64,000 bases of DNA, taken from Candidatus Saccharimonadota bacterium (GTDB taxonomy: Bacteria; Patescibacteriota; Saccharimonadia; Saccharimonadales; Saccharimonadaceae). The position numbers and the translations under genes were made by a program. The DNA lies in NCBI GenBank assembly GCA_946893605.1, contig OX335598.1:372001-436000 (forward strand), given 5' to 3'. Position 1 is the first letter of the stretch, and each line of letters starts with the position of its first letter. Of the stretch, positions 49,409-57,329 are shown one piece after another. Below the pieces are notes generated by a model. That model was not told the DNA's origin, did no database searches, and saw nothing but the letters and a program-made list of their open reading frames with translations.

Positions 49409-49888
49409 CTACCAGATCTGTTTAGTTAATTTGTGTGTACCATTATATTGGCGTGCGAGCGGTAACTTTTCAGGAATTAATATTTTAATATCCTGTTCGA
49501 CTTGCTCCATATCGTCTGCGGCGTGCATGTAGTTGGGATAGCTCATCTGTTTTTCACGATCAAATTCACAAGGTACTGCGAATCGATCGCGAATAGCCAT
49601 CTTTACATCCATTAAAGTATCTACTGCATCAACACCAATCACACCAAAAAGTTCTCACTGTTGTACCTATCAGACGAGCCGCCCCCGAATTTTCCAAATA
49701 TCATTTAGATCTCCCTTTATATCGAATAATATTGGCTGGTGTTCTCGGAGACGCAAGTAGTCCATAAAAACATCTTTAGCCCAGAGCAGCTCTAGATCAT
49801 GCTCAATCTGTCTACGCACCTCTACTTCGCATGGACCGCCTATACCCTCTGATTTGATATATCCAAAACTTAGCTCTTTATTAGTCAC
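49409..49888 (-). CDS. Unknown island protein (frameshifted)
   Basis: About 155 residues across two frames: MTNKELSFGYIKSEGIGG, EVEVRRQIEHDLELLWAKD and LREHQPILFDIKGD, then after breaks near 49685 and 49640 GVDAVDTLMDVKMAIRDRF and ending NGTHKLTKQIW. Acidic and helical, no membrane segment, no family recognised. Its start overlaps the Nudix gene end by 8 bases, suggesting a shared function. Confidence 0.45.
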
Positions 49889-50372
49889 GAGCAGCCTCCT
49901 GGTACGCCTGTAAAATTGTTTTTAGATCCACGCTGTGGCGGAAATTTATATTATCAACCTCACTCAGATCAACCCACTCTGGCGTACCGTTAGTGTAGGT
50001 CTTCTCACTGTCAGTTATATTATCGTTATTGATTTGCCCATACAGTTGACTATGAGTGAAATACAGTTGGATTGACTGATTGGCTTGCGCCTCAGCGTTG
50101 CGCTTGAAGAAAGTAGTTGCTTGGTGAATGATTTTATCTGGCGTGATAGCCAGTCCAGTTTCCTCCTTAACTTCACGGACAATTGATTCCTCGATCGTTT
50201 CACCTTTCTCGACGCCGCCGCCAATTAGACTATAACCGTCCCATTGCCTAGTTAAAAGAATCTTATTATCCTCAATAACAACTGCATACACGCCGACGCG
50301 AATATTTAATTCGTCAACGGGAACGGTGTATTGATTGCCGAAGACGTCTTTACAGATGATGGTTTTAGTCAT
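49881..50372 (-). CDS. Nudix hydrolase
   Basis: 163 residues. The Nudix box reads GGGVEKGETIEE and then REVKEETGL, with the catalytic glutamates in place. It hydrolyses a nucleoside diphosphate linked to another group; the substrate is unknown. N-terminal CKDVFGNQYTVPV is followed by GVYAVVIEDNKILLTRQ. The position inside the island next to nucleotide-modifying proteins suggests house-cleaning of a modified nucleotide, which is an inference. AAGGAG precedes the ATG. Confidence 0.88.
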   Translation of the reverse strand: MTKTIICKDVFGNQYTVPVDELNIRVGVYAVVIEDNKILLTRQWDGYSLIGGGVEKGETIEESIVREVKEETGLAITPDKIIHQATTFFKRNAEAQANQSIQLYFTHSQLYGQINNDNITDSEKTYTNGTPEWVDLSEVDNINFRHSVDLKTILQAYQEAARD

Positions 50373-50383
50373 GAAACTGCTCC

Positions 50384-51134
50384 TTATTTATAATAATTTG
50401 TCTTATCTATTACCTTTGCATTAAAAAATCCAGCTTTTCGTTCACAACAAGCATAACATTCACCACAATGATATAATACTCCATTTTCAAATACCGGCGT
50501 CCAGCATGTCATCGTCCGCTCATCTGGAATATTATTTTCTTTTGCCCATAAAATCTCGTCGTGTTTGCTAAACGGTTTCTTGGATATTTCCTCGTCAATA
50601 TTTATCGATAGTATATTCCACTCAACTTCTTTTGTCATCTCGCAGATTGCTAAGGTGTTAATTCGATTTATCGCAACACTTGCGATACTGTCAGTTTCAA
50701 TAACACCATTGCAAATCGTTCGAACATTTCCATCAAGTGAAGCGGCATATTGTACAGCAAGCATTTGCATAATAAAGTCTCGCATCGGATAGCGATGAAC
50801 TCTGGCATATTCTTGCAATCGGTCTTTAATTTCTTTTGGAGGCACGCTTATTTTTGGCATAAACACATCATGAAATGAGGACGCCCCAAACGTTTTTTGA
50901 AAATAGTTCGTAAAAACTCAACAGACGCTAATTCTCCGTCACGATTGCGTGATCCGCGATCAATATAAACATAGAAAGCTCTATCTCATAATCTTTATTA
51001 AAACGAGCCGCTGTAATCATTGAATCGTAGCCAAATGGAAATCAAAATAACAGCCTTCTTGTTCTCTGGAAGTTTCCTGATATCCAACCGCGTTTATCTA
51101 AAAGCAATTTGTTATACATACGTAACTGATTCAT
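50384..51134 (-). CDS. QueC-like PP-loop protein (frameshifted)
   Basis: Reading across frame breaks (near 51025, 50955 and 50885), the protein begins MNQLRMYNKLL, then NKKAVILIS and GYDSMITAARF, a PP-loop ATPase motif close to SGGxDS, and ends with a zinc-type cluster TCWTPVF plus CGECYACCERKAGF, very like the C-terminus of 7-cyano-7-deazaguanine synthase QueC. The intact ORF 50384-50866 covers the C-terminal two thirds. QueC makes preQ0; relatives also act in antiphage systems and protein or nucleotide modification. No other queuosine genes are nearby, so a different substrate is likely. It may be a pseudogene. Confidence 0.6.
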
Positions 51135-51135
51135 T

Positions 51136-51867
51136 TTACATCTCTTTCGTTTTTATACGCAAAGTGAACACTTTGTGCCGCTTCATAGGTATTCTCCCAT
51201 AGATATGTACGTCCGTTACTAAACCATCAAACCTACCCGTCTCAATCTTTATAGACAGTTTTTCTCTAAAGCCTTTCGGACTTTGCTGCCTAACATCGAT
51301 ACAACAGTTAGATCGCCTGCTCCTTTTGAAAACCATCCCATGAACGCATAAACAATGTTAAGTCAAGATAATTCTTACCAAGTCTTTGGTTAACTCTAAA
51401 CTGCAATGCAGTAATACACGGTAGATAATCATTCCATGGGCTATTCAATACCGCAATATAGTCTTCATATGTCGGAAATACCATTACAGCCTTTTTTGAT
51501 TCCGGGATCTTTGCTAATCGCTCAATGACAAATTCCATCATTTTTCCTCTTTCTCTAGTCGTTTTTTGTAGCTTTTTGCACCATTACGAAAAGAAGGTGT
51601 AATGTCAAAATCTTTCATTGTATCAGAGTCAAAGACGACAGCTTTCATAGCGTCAATTTTTGCCTTGTCGCCATATTTTTTAATTAATTCATCGTCTGGA
51701 TTTGCTACGCCAGCAGTAAATCTTAAATTTCTTACAGCAAATCTACCTCTGTTTTCATCTAGCTCAAATTGACCATTCTTTAATATTGTTTCTACCATAT
51801 CAAGCCACAGCTCTCCGAGCGTTTCTCCATATACAGAATATCCAACATTTTCAACTTTTGTAATCAT
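51136..51867 (-). CDS. Thymidylate synthase family protein, possibly dCMP-type (frameshifted)
   Basis: Joined across breaks near 51540, 51315 and 51255. N-terminal YGETLGELWLDMVETIL and GRFAVRNLRFT lead to SYKKRLEKEEK, VIERLAKIPESKKAVMVF, the catalytic-Cys region YLPCITALQF and LTLFMRSWDGF. The next segment SKGAGDLTVVSML aligns without gaps to the ThyA loop whose Asn177 selects dUMP, but has Asp there, as in dCMP hydroxymethylases. The end has KIETGRFDGLVTDVHIYGR, the family's substrate His-Tyr region. First gene of the island, AGGAG before ATG. Frame breaks make activity uncertain. Confidence 0.6.
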
Positions 51868-51922
51868 TCTATCTCCTTTATGATTAAAATTAGCTACCAA
51901 AAAAAGTGACCACATGCTAGTC

Positions 51923-52021
51923 GCTAAACTTCTACAAATAAGCTTCGAAACTTATCTGCGCATATGGTCGCATCAATGTTTCGAAGCACTATCCATATAT
52001 GCTTCTTTGTAGAAGTTTAGC
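51923..52021. repeat. 99-nt imperfect palindrome at the island's right end
   Basis: GCTAAACTTCTACAAA (51923-51938) pairs perfectly with TTTGTAGAAGTTTAGC (52006-52021), and CTTCGAAAC (51943-51951) with GTTTCGAAG (51978-51986). No T-tract. Lies between the thymidylate-synthase-like gene and the right 17-bp repeat. Confidence 0.7.
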
Positions 52022-52104
52022 AATGCTATTGTAGCAAATACAATATAAGGTGTAAATAATTAATTCACAGACGATAACATATATCCTATCTCTCTGCGAT
52101 ATAA

Positions 52105-52121
52105 CCACAAAACTTCACAAC
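52105..52121. repeat. 17-bp direct repeat, right copy
   Basis: CCACAAAACTTCACAAC, identical to 49225-49241. Sixteen bases before the -10 box of the next gene. Confidence 0.65.
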
Positions 52122-52148
52122 TTCACTCGCAACCAATATAATATACCC

Positions 52149-53184
52149 ATGGACACTTCACAAAAAAATCGCATTATAAAAATTACCATTTGGGCGGTCT
52201 GCTCAATTGTCGTTACAGCAACCTTATTAGTCGCTGCAGCTTTCTTTTTGGCCAGCAACATCCAAGCAGTTGCAATCTTCAAGCTCTGAGAAATTGAGCT
52301 ATAACGACGCCATCGCCACTGCAAATCGTACTGTTAGTGAAGACACTTCAAATACCGATGTTAGATCAGAATGTCGATCTATTATTAAAACCCACGGCAA
52401 AAAAACCGCCAAAGCCGTTATGATGATTCACGGTGTAAGCGCATGCCCACAGCAATTTGCAGACTTGGGCGACACCTTTTTCAATGCCGGCTATAACGTC
52501 TATATTCCCCGTGTCCCCAGCCACGGTCTGACAGATAACAAACGACACGGAGAAATCACTATTCCAGCAATGGCACAATTTATGAACTCCAGCACCAGCA
52601 TAATTAGCGGTTTGGGTGATGAAACGGGAGTTGTAGGACTTTCTGGCGGCGCAAATATGGCGACTTGGATTACGCAATACAACAGCCAAACCATATCACG
52701 AGCACTACTTCTATCACCTTTTTATCAGCCTTCAGCGTCAGAAACTCCTTCCTGGAAAATCCCGCTTTTACGAAATCTTTATGGACGTAATATCTTTCCA
52801 GATTCGTTCACGGGTAGCAATTTGTCATATCGCGCTCTTGGAAAATATATAATAATCGCCAAGAACTATAAATCCGACCTAAAAGCTCCAGGACTAAAAT
52901 ACGTCGGGGTTGTAACGAGCGAAAACGACACCGCAATTGATAAAAATCTCGCAGTCAACATACCTAAGCAAATGGCTGCAGCTTCTGGCGCCAAATTCCA
53001 ATATTATTCAATTCCGGCCTCATTTGACATCGGTCACGACATTGTAGCCTTAAACCAAGACGAGGTTAAAAAGCACGCTGACAAATTATATCCGTTCTAT
53101 TTGGATATGTACGAAGGAAAACGTAAAATTAGAATCAAAATAGAAAATCACTATTTACCTCGCGCAGTTAAGATTCGCGCCTGA
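52149..53184 (+). CDS. Membrane-anchored alpha/beta hydrolase (frameshifted)
   Basis: The start MDTSQKNRIIKITIW lies 6 bases after TATAAT (52137-52142). A membrane helix (IVVTATLLVAAAFFLAS) follows, then a one-base break near 52285, and the hydrolase domain from SEKLSYNDA on. The nucleophile elbow is GLSGGAN, with an N-terminal oxyanion region MMIHGVSACPQQF and a plausible catalytic His in IGHDIVALN. It resembles lysophospholipase or carboxylesterase proteins and would act outside the membrane; a host-lipid role is inference. Its 3' end overlaps the convergent HIT gene by 34 bases. Confidence 0.8.
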
Positions 53185-53612
53185 ATTTCATCCAGCTGAG
53201 CATCGTCCATTTTTGGACCGTCAGCCGTGGTTAACCAGCCAGGATATTCCTCATAAAACGCTTGCTCGTGTGACACTGGCGAACCAATTCCCTTTGCCAA
53301 ATCGCCATGAAGCGGCATCAATTTGGCGTGCACATGCGCCACGCCCGTGCCCTCAAAAATCAGCGCTACTCGTGGGGTATCAAATGCTTTTTCCAAAATA
53401 CCAGCAACTTTTTTCACCGCCAGCATCATTTCGGAATATAAATTATCGTCCAAAGAAAATACGTAATCGCCCGGATTCTGCTTCGGAATCACCACAGTAA
53501 AACCTGGCGTATTCGGAAACGGTGTTAAAAATGCTAGGAATTTCTCATCTTCCCAAATTTTCCAAGATTTCATTTTTCCAGATACGATGTCGTCAAAAAT
53601 TGTGTGATTCAT
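53151..53612 (-). CDS. HIT family protein
   Basis: 153 residues. Nucleotide-binding hydrolase or transferase of the histidine triad type: TPFPNTPGFTVVIPK, then HVHAKLMPLH with histidines 93, 95 and 102 near the triad pattern. The residue between the second and third histidines differs from canonical HxHxHxx, so activity could be altered. Start at 53612 has AGGAG upstream, overlapping the stop of the RclA-type gene. A 232-nt copy of its 5' end lies at 55103-55334. Confidence 0.85.
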   Translation of the reverse strand: MNHTIFDDIVSGKMKSWKIWEDEKFLAFLTPFPNTPGFTVVIPKQNPGDYVFSLDDNLYSEMMLAVKKVAGILEKAFDTPRVALIFEGTGVAHVHAKLMPLHGDLAKGIGSPVSHEQAFYEEYPGWLTTADGPKMDDAQLDEIQARILTARGK

Positions 53613-53622
53613 AATTACTCCT

Positions 53623-54945
53623 TTATGCAAATAAATCGTTTAATGCCTCACTCACCGTTGGATGAGTGAATATTTGGTCACGCAGCACAGTATATGGCAG
53701 GCCATTATCCATTACAGTTTTGATAATATTAATGACTTCTGGTGAGTTACGACACAATAAACTAGCACCTAAAATTTGTTCAGTGTTTACATCAATCACC
53801 GCACGCAGCAAGCCTGTTGTAGCATTATCAACATGCAGGCGTGGAATCGCCATAGCAGGCAGCTCTTTTACAATAATTTCGCACCCCGTCGCACGCGCCT
53901 CAGCCTCTGTCATACCCACCCGACCTAGCGGCGTTTGCATAAAGACCGTGTACGGCAAGGTTTTTTGTTTGGCGCGAGTGTACAGACCGTCACCCAGCAA
54001 CTGGCTTCTCACAATCCGAAAATCGTCCAGCGACGCATAGGTAAATTGTGGCCCGCCCGTTACATCGCCCATTGCCCAAATATGCGACCGACTAGTACGA
54101 AGTGTTTCATCAACCACAATTGCCCCGCGCTCATCCGTCGCTACACCGGCAGCTGGTAAATTCAAGCTCATCGTTGCCGGGCGACGGCCCGTAGCCATCA
54201 AAACCGCATCATAACCAGCGTAATCATCATGATTTACTGTGCGAATCGTCGCAGTAGACTCACCCTCAATCGCTGTCACATCCACACTAAACACAATCTC
54301 AATACCCTGTGCCTGCAATGCTTCAGTAGCAGCCCGAGCAATTGCCGGATCTTCACGCGTAAGTAAGGCATCACCCCGCTCAAACACCGTTACTTTTGTA
54401 CCAAGTTTGGCATAAGTTGAGGCAAATTCTAACCCAATATAACCGCCACCAATGATAGCTAGCTGTTTTGGCTGCGTCATTCTATCCAGCAATTCAGTAC
54501 TGGTATACACAAACGGCTTATCAACACCTGGAATATCTGGGATGATTGATTCCGCACCGGCGTTAATAAAAATCTGCGGTGCACTAACTACTAGCTCGTC
54601 GCTACCCGCCACAACCTTCACAGTACGATCATCTACGAACGATGCCTCACCCTCAATAACGCTCACTGTTTCACGATCCGCAAGCATATGATAGTTCTTC
54701 TCATTCAACCGCGCTACCACTGTTGTCTTATGTGCCATCGCCTCATCAAAACTTTGATGATGTTCGGCTGCATTGACTAGCACCTTAGTAGGAATACAAG
54801 CAATATTAATACAGGTGCCGCCATACATCTTTGGCGACCGCTCCACTAGCGCTACCTTTTTTTCCGCATTTGCCAGCGCTACCGCCAATGTTTTGCCAGC
54901 TTTGCCAAAACCAATGATGAGTGCGTCAAATTGTTGTGTATCCAT
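53623..54945 (-). CDS. rclA: RclA-family flavoprotein disulfide reductase
   Basis: 440 residues, intact. FAD motif IIGFGKAGKTLAVALA, redox cysteines 45 and 50 in YGGTCINIACIPTK, NAD(P) motif IIGGGYIGLEFAS, IWAMGDVTGGPQFTY and the dimerisation end DQIFTHPTVSEALNDLF. These segments closely match RclA of E. coli as I recall it. Characterised relatives reduce hypothiocyanous acid, the lactoperoxidase product in saliva, or Cu(II). A very strong GGAGGAGG site precedes ATG 54945. Composition appears more G/C-rich than neighbours and both flanks carry recombination scars, so recent acquisition is likely. Confidence 0.88.
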   Translation of the reverse strand: MDTQQFDALIIGFGKAGKTLAVALANAEKKVALVERSPKMYGGTCINIACIPTKVLVNAAEHHQSFDEAMAHKTTVVARLNEKNYHMLADRETVSVIEGEASFVDDRTVKVVAGSDELVVSAPQIFINAGAESIIPDIPGVDKPFVYTSTELLDRMTQPKQLAIIGGGYIGLEFASTYAKLGTKVTVFERGDALLTREDPAIARAATEALQAQGIEIVFSVDVTAIEGESTATIRTVNHDDYAGYDAVLMATGRRPATMSLNLPAAGVATDERGAIVVDETLRTSRSHIWAMGDVTGGPQFTYASLDDFRIVRSQLLGDGLYTRAKQKTLPYTVFMQTPLGRVGMTEAEARATGCEIIVKELPAMAIPRLHVDNATTGLLRAVIDVNTEQILGASLLCRNSPEVINIIKTVMDNGLPYTVLRDQIFTHPTVSEALNDLFA

Positions 54946-55067
54946 TTTACCTCCTCCTATCTTTTTTAGCGATCTCTCTCGCTGCAACAAATTCTCTATC
55001 GGCACACAGAACTGCTTCTTTTATTACAAGTTTTTGAGCTACTACTATTATCGTGTGTAATAGCTCC

Positions 55068-55108
55068 TTAAAACTGTTCCAAAAAGTCCAACTTGCCACT
55101 TTCAAAAT
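55068..55108 (-). repeat. Duplicated 3' end of pheS
   Basis: 40 of 41 bases match 55991-56031, the last codons of pheS. It joins directly to the duplicated HIT fragment at a shared CAAAAT. Confidence 0.85.
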
Positions 55109-55334
55109 ACCAGCAACCTTCTTCACCGCCAGCATCATTTCGGAATATAAATTATCGTCCAAAGAAAATACGTAATCGCCCGGATTATGCTTCCGGAATC
55201 ACCACGGTAAAACCTGGCGTATTCGGAAACGGTGTTAAAAATGCTAGGAATTTCTCATCTTCCCAAATCTTCCAAGATTTCATTTTTCCAGATACGATGT
55301 CGTCAAAAATTGTGTGATTCATAATTACTCCTTT
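55103..55334 (-). pseudogene. Duplicated 5' fragment of the HIT gene
   Basis: About 97% identical to 53394-53624, with five substitutions and one inserted base that breaks the frame. It includes the HIT ribosome site and start codon and is preceded by a TATAAT box, but the coding part stops at the junction with the pheS fragment, giving a chimeric reading frame that is not a real protein. Confidence 0.85.
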
Positions 55335-55352
55335 TGAAGTAATTATAGCATT

Positions 55353-55985
55353 TTACGAAGTTTTCAGGTCGGATAATTTAAGTTCCATTCTACGGCAAAC
55401 CAGAACTAGCCACATCGTCGCAAAAATCCCCAATAAAACTTCTACTATCACAAACCAAAACTTGCCCATCGCGTAACCTTGTGCCGCTATAATTGCCGCA
55501 AAAATCGGAAAACTGAAAGATGAGATTCGCTCACGATGAGTTAAATAGCTCAAACTCGATGGCAAAAGAAACATCAAAAGCACCATCAATATCACGATGC
55601 CACGCGAGAAAACAAAATGCGCCGCGTGCATTGTATCGTTCGGGCAAAGCGCCACCCCTATCATACAAATCGCAAACAGTGAAAGTATCCAGCCAGATAT
55701 CCGAGCAGAGCGAATTTGACCAAGTTTAAGATAACCACGATTCATAAAAAAACCAATCGTCGCCATAATCAAACCAGATAAAAACACTCCCGAATTGAAC
55801 GAAAATGCGGACAAACGATTCGAGGTGGTTTCACCCAATCTGCTCAAACTCCAGTTCGTCCACCGAGTATCATCAGAAAGCAACATCGCCACAACCAAGC
55901 CCACAGCCAAAACGACACCATTAAGAATACAGAGCGCCTGAAGGCGATTCTTACACAAAAAATCCTTAATCTGTCGAAGTTTCAT
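55353..55985 (-). CDS. DUF998 family membrane protein
   Basis: 210 residues, about six membrane helices. WTNWSLSRLGE near the N-terminus and VALCPNDTMHAAHFVFSRG, with its conserved Cys-Pro and His, are typical of DUF998. Function unknown. It lies between pheS (6 bases downstream of its stop) and the HIT fragment. Confidence 0.82.
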   Translation of the reverse strand: MKLRQIKDFLCKNRLQALCILNGVVLAVGLVVAMLLSDDTRWTNWSLSRLGETTSNRLSAFSFNSGVFLSGLIMATIGFFMNRGYLKLGQIRSARISGWILSLFAICMIGVALCPNDTMHAAHFVFSRGIVILMVLLMFLLPSSLSYLTHRERISSFSFPIFAAIIAAQGYAMGKFWFVIVEVLLGIFATMWLVLVCRRMELKLSDLKTS

Positions 55986-55990
55986 ATTGC

Positions 55991-57034
55991 TTAAAATTGT
56001 TCCAAAAAGTCCAACTTGCCACTTTCAAAATGACGGACATCTTCGATTCCATACTTCATCATAACCAAGCGGTCGATTCCGCAGCCAAAAGCAAATCCCG
56101 TATATTCATTCGGGTCAATTTGCGCCGCCCGAAGAACATTCGGATGAATCATTCCACAGCCCAATAGCTCAATCCAACCTTCACCAGAGCAAACTTTACA
56201 TTCAGGATTTTTTCCTTCACAAAACGGACAGCTTAACGCAAACTCGAAGCTAGGCTCAGTGAATGGAAAGTAAAATGGATTAACACGAACGTCTAGTTTC
56301 TTGCCGTAATATTCCTGCAAAAATTCTTGCAACGTAGCAATCAAATTGCCAACATTAACCCGACGCGAAACGTACACGCCTTCGACTTGATAAAATGTAT
56401 GCTCGTGGCGCGCATCCAAATCTTCGTTACGGAAAACGCGATCAGGAACGATAGCGGCAATAGCCTCGCCTTTTTCCAAATTGTCGCGATATTTCATCAA
56501 CACACGATTTTGCATAGTCGACGTATGCGCCGGCGCAATCAAACGATCGCCATTAGAATCAGTTTCCTCGGTCATAAACGTGTCGTAATCGTCGCGCGCT
56601 GGATGACCTTTTGGAAAATTTAGACTCTCGAACATATGGAATTGATCGTCAATTTCTCTGGATTCTTCCGTGACAAAACCCATGCGATTAAAAATCTCAG
56701 AAATGCGCTCAATTTCAGCACTCAGCGGATGAATCGTACCTTGTTCACTTGGCAAAAGTTCAGGCTTTGGCGAATTCACATCCATCGGCGCCGTAACGTC
56801 AATCGGTTTCAAATCAACTTTTTCCAGCTCTTCCAGTCGCGCAGCGATAGCCTGTTCAATCGCTTGCTTCAGCTCGTTAATCTGCTTGCCGAACGGACCA
56901 CGCTCAACTGGCGGCAATGACTTGATTTGATCATACAATTCCCTAAGTCGTCGATCACGTAAAAACTCACGCGGAGATTTAGATTGCGAAACCGCCAAAA
57001 CTATTTCTCTTCTCAATTCGTCTAAATCAACCAT
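55991..57034 (-). CDS. pheS: Phenylalanyl-tRNA synthetase alpha subunit
   Basis: 347 residues. N-terminal coiled coil, class II motif 2 VFRNEDLDARHEHTFYQVEG, and motif 3 GCGIDRLVMMKYGIEDVR. A cysteine-containing insertion (CPFCEGKNPECKVC) before GWIELLGCGMIHP could bind zinc; such an insertion occurs in some PheS lineages. Together with pheT it charges tRNA-Phe. Its last 41 bases are duplicated at 55068-55108. Confidence 0.96.
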   Translation of the reverse strand: MVDLDELRREIVLAVSQSKSPREFLRDRRLRELYDQIKSLPPVERGPFGKQINELKQAIEQAIAARLEELEKVDLKPIDVTAPMDVNSPKPELLPSEQGTIHPLSAEIERISEIFNRMGFVTEESREIDDQFHMFESLNFPKGHPARDDYDTFMTEETDSNGDRLIAPAHTSTMQNRVLMKYRDNLEKGEAIAAIVPDRVFRNEDLDARHEHTFYQVEGVYVSRRVNVGNLIATLQEFLQEYYGKKLDVRVNPFYFPFTEPSFEFALSCPFCEGKNPECKVCSGEGWIELLGCGMIHPNVLRAAQIDPNEYTGFAFGCGIDRLVMMKYGIEDVRHFESGKLDFLEQF

Positions 57035-57035
57035 T

Positions 57036-57272
57036 TTATCGTCCTTGCATTAAAAACATTACAATCACCGCACCAGCCATAATAGCAATTAAAATCCACG
57101 CCCACGCCAAAGTCGTCGTCTGTTTCGTGCCTTCCAAATATCTTATGTCGTCGACGCCGTCCATAGTTGCCTTTTCTTGCAAACTCGAAGCCTTCGCCTT
57201 CTCTCTTAATTCCGCCGCAATTCGCTCTTGCAATTCACTGCGCTGATCCTGCTGATTTACAAATAATCCCAT
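57036..57272 (-). CDS. Small tail-anchored membrane protein
   Basis: 78 residues. A charged, Gln/Glu-rich N-terminal half (QDQRSELQERIAAELREKA) is followed by a single C-terminal membrane helix (TLAWAWILIAIMAGAVIVMFLM). No family recognised. TATACT is exactly 6 bases before the ATG. It starts the pheS transcription unit. Confidence 0.7.
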   Translation of the reverse strand: MGLFVNQQDQRSELQERIAAELREKAKASSLQEKATMDGVDDIRYLEGTKQTTTLAWAWILIAIMAGAVIVMFLMQGR

Positions 57273-57329
57273 AACTACAGTATAGCAAATTATGTTATAA
57301 TAGTCGTGATATTACTTTAAGGAGGGAAT

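Larger units (their letters stand above)
49242..52104. mobile_element. Candidate accessory island between 17-bp direct repeats
   Basis: About 2.86 kb containing four leftward genes (thymidylate-synthase-like, QueC-like, Nudix, unknown) and a 99-nt palindrome. Identical 17-bp repeats bound it. Removing one repeat and the interior would join the CYTH 3' flank to an intact promoter of the next gene (52137). No integrase or transposase is inside. 49242-49408 holds no gene that I can see. Confidence 0.4.

Noticed and set aside
49225-52121. CRISPR array or classical transposon
   Set aside because: Only two repeat copies 2.88 kb apart, no spacers, no transposase and no terminal inverted repeats.
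54947-55162. 71-codon leftward ORF
   Set aside because: It is a chimera across the duplicated HIT head and an out-of-frame pheS tail; not a functional gene.
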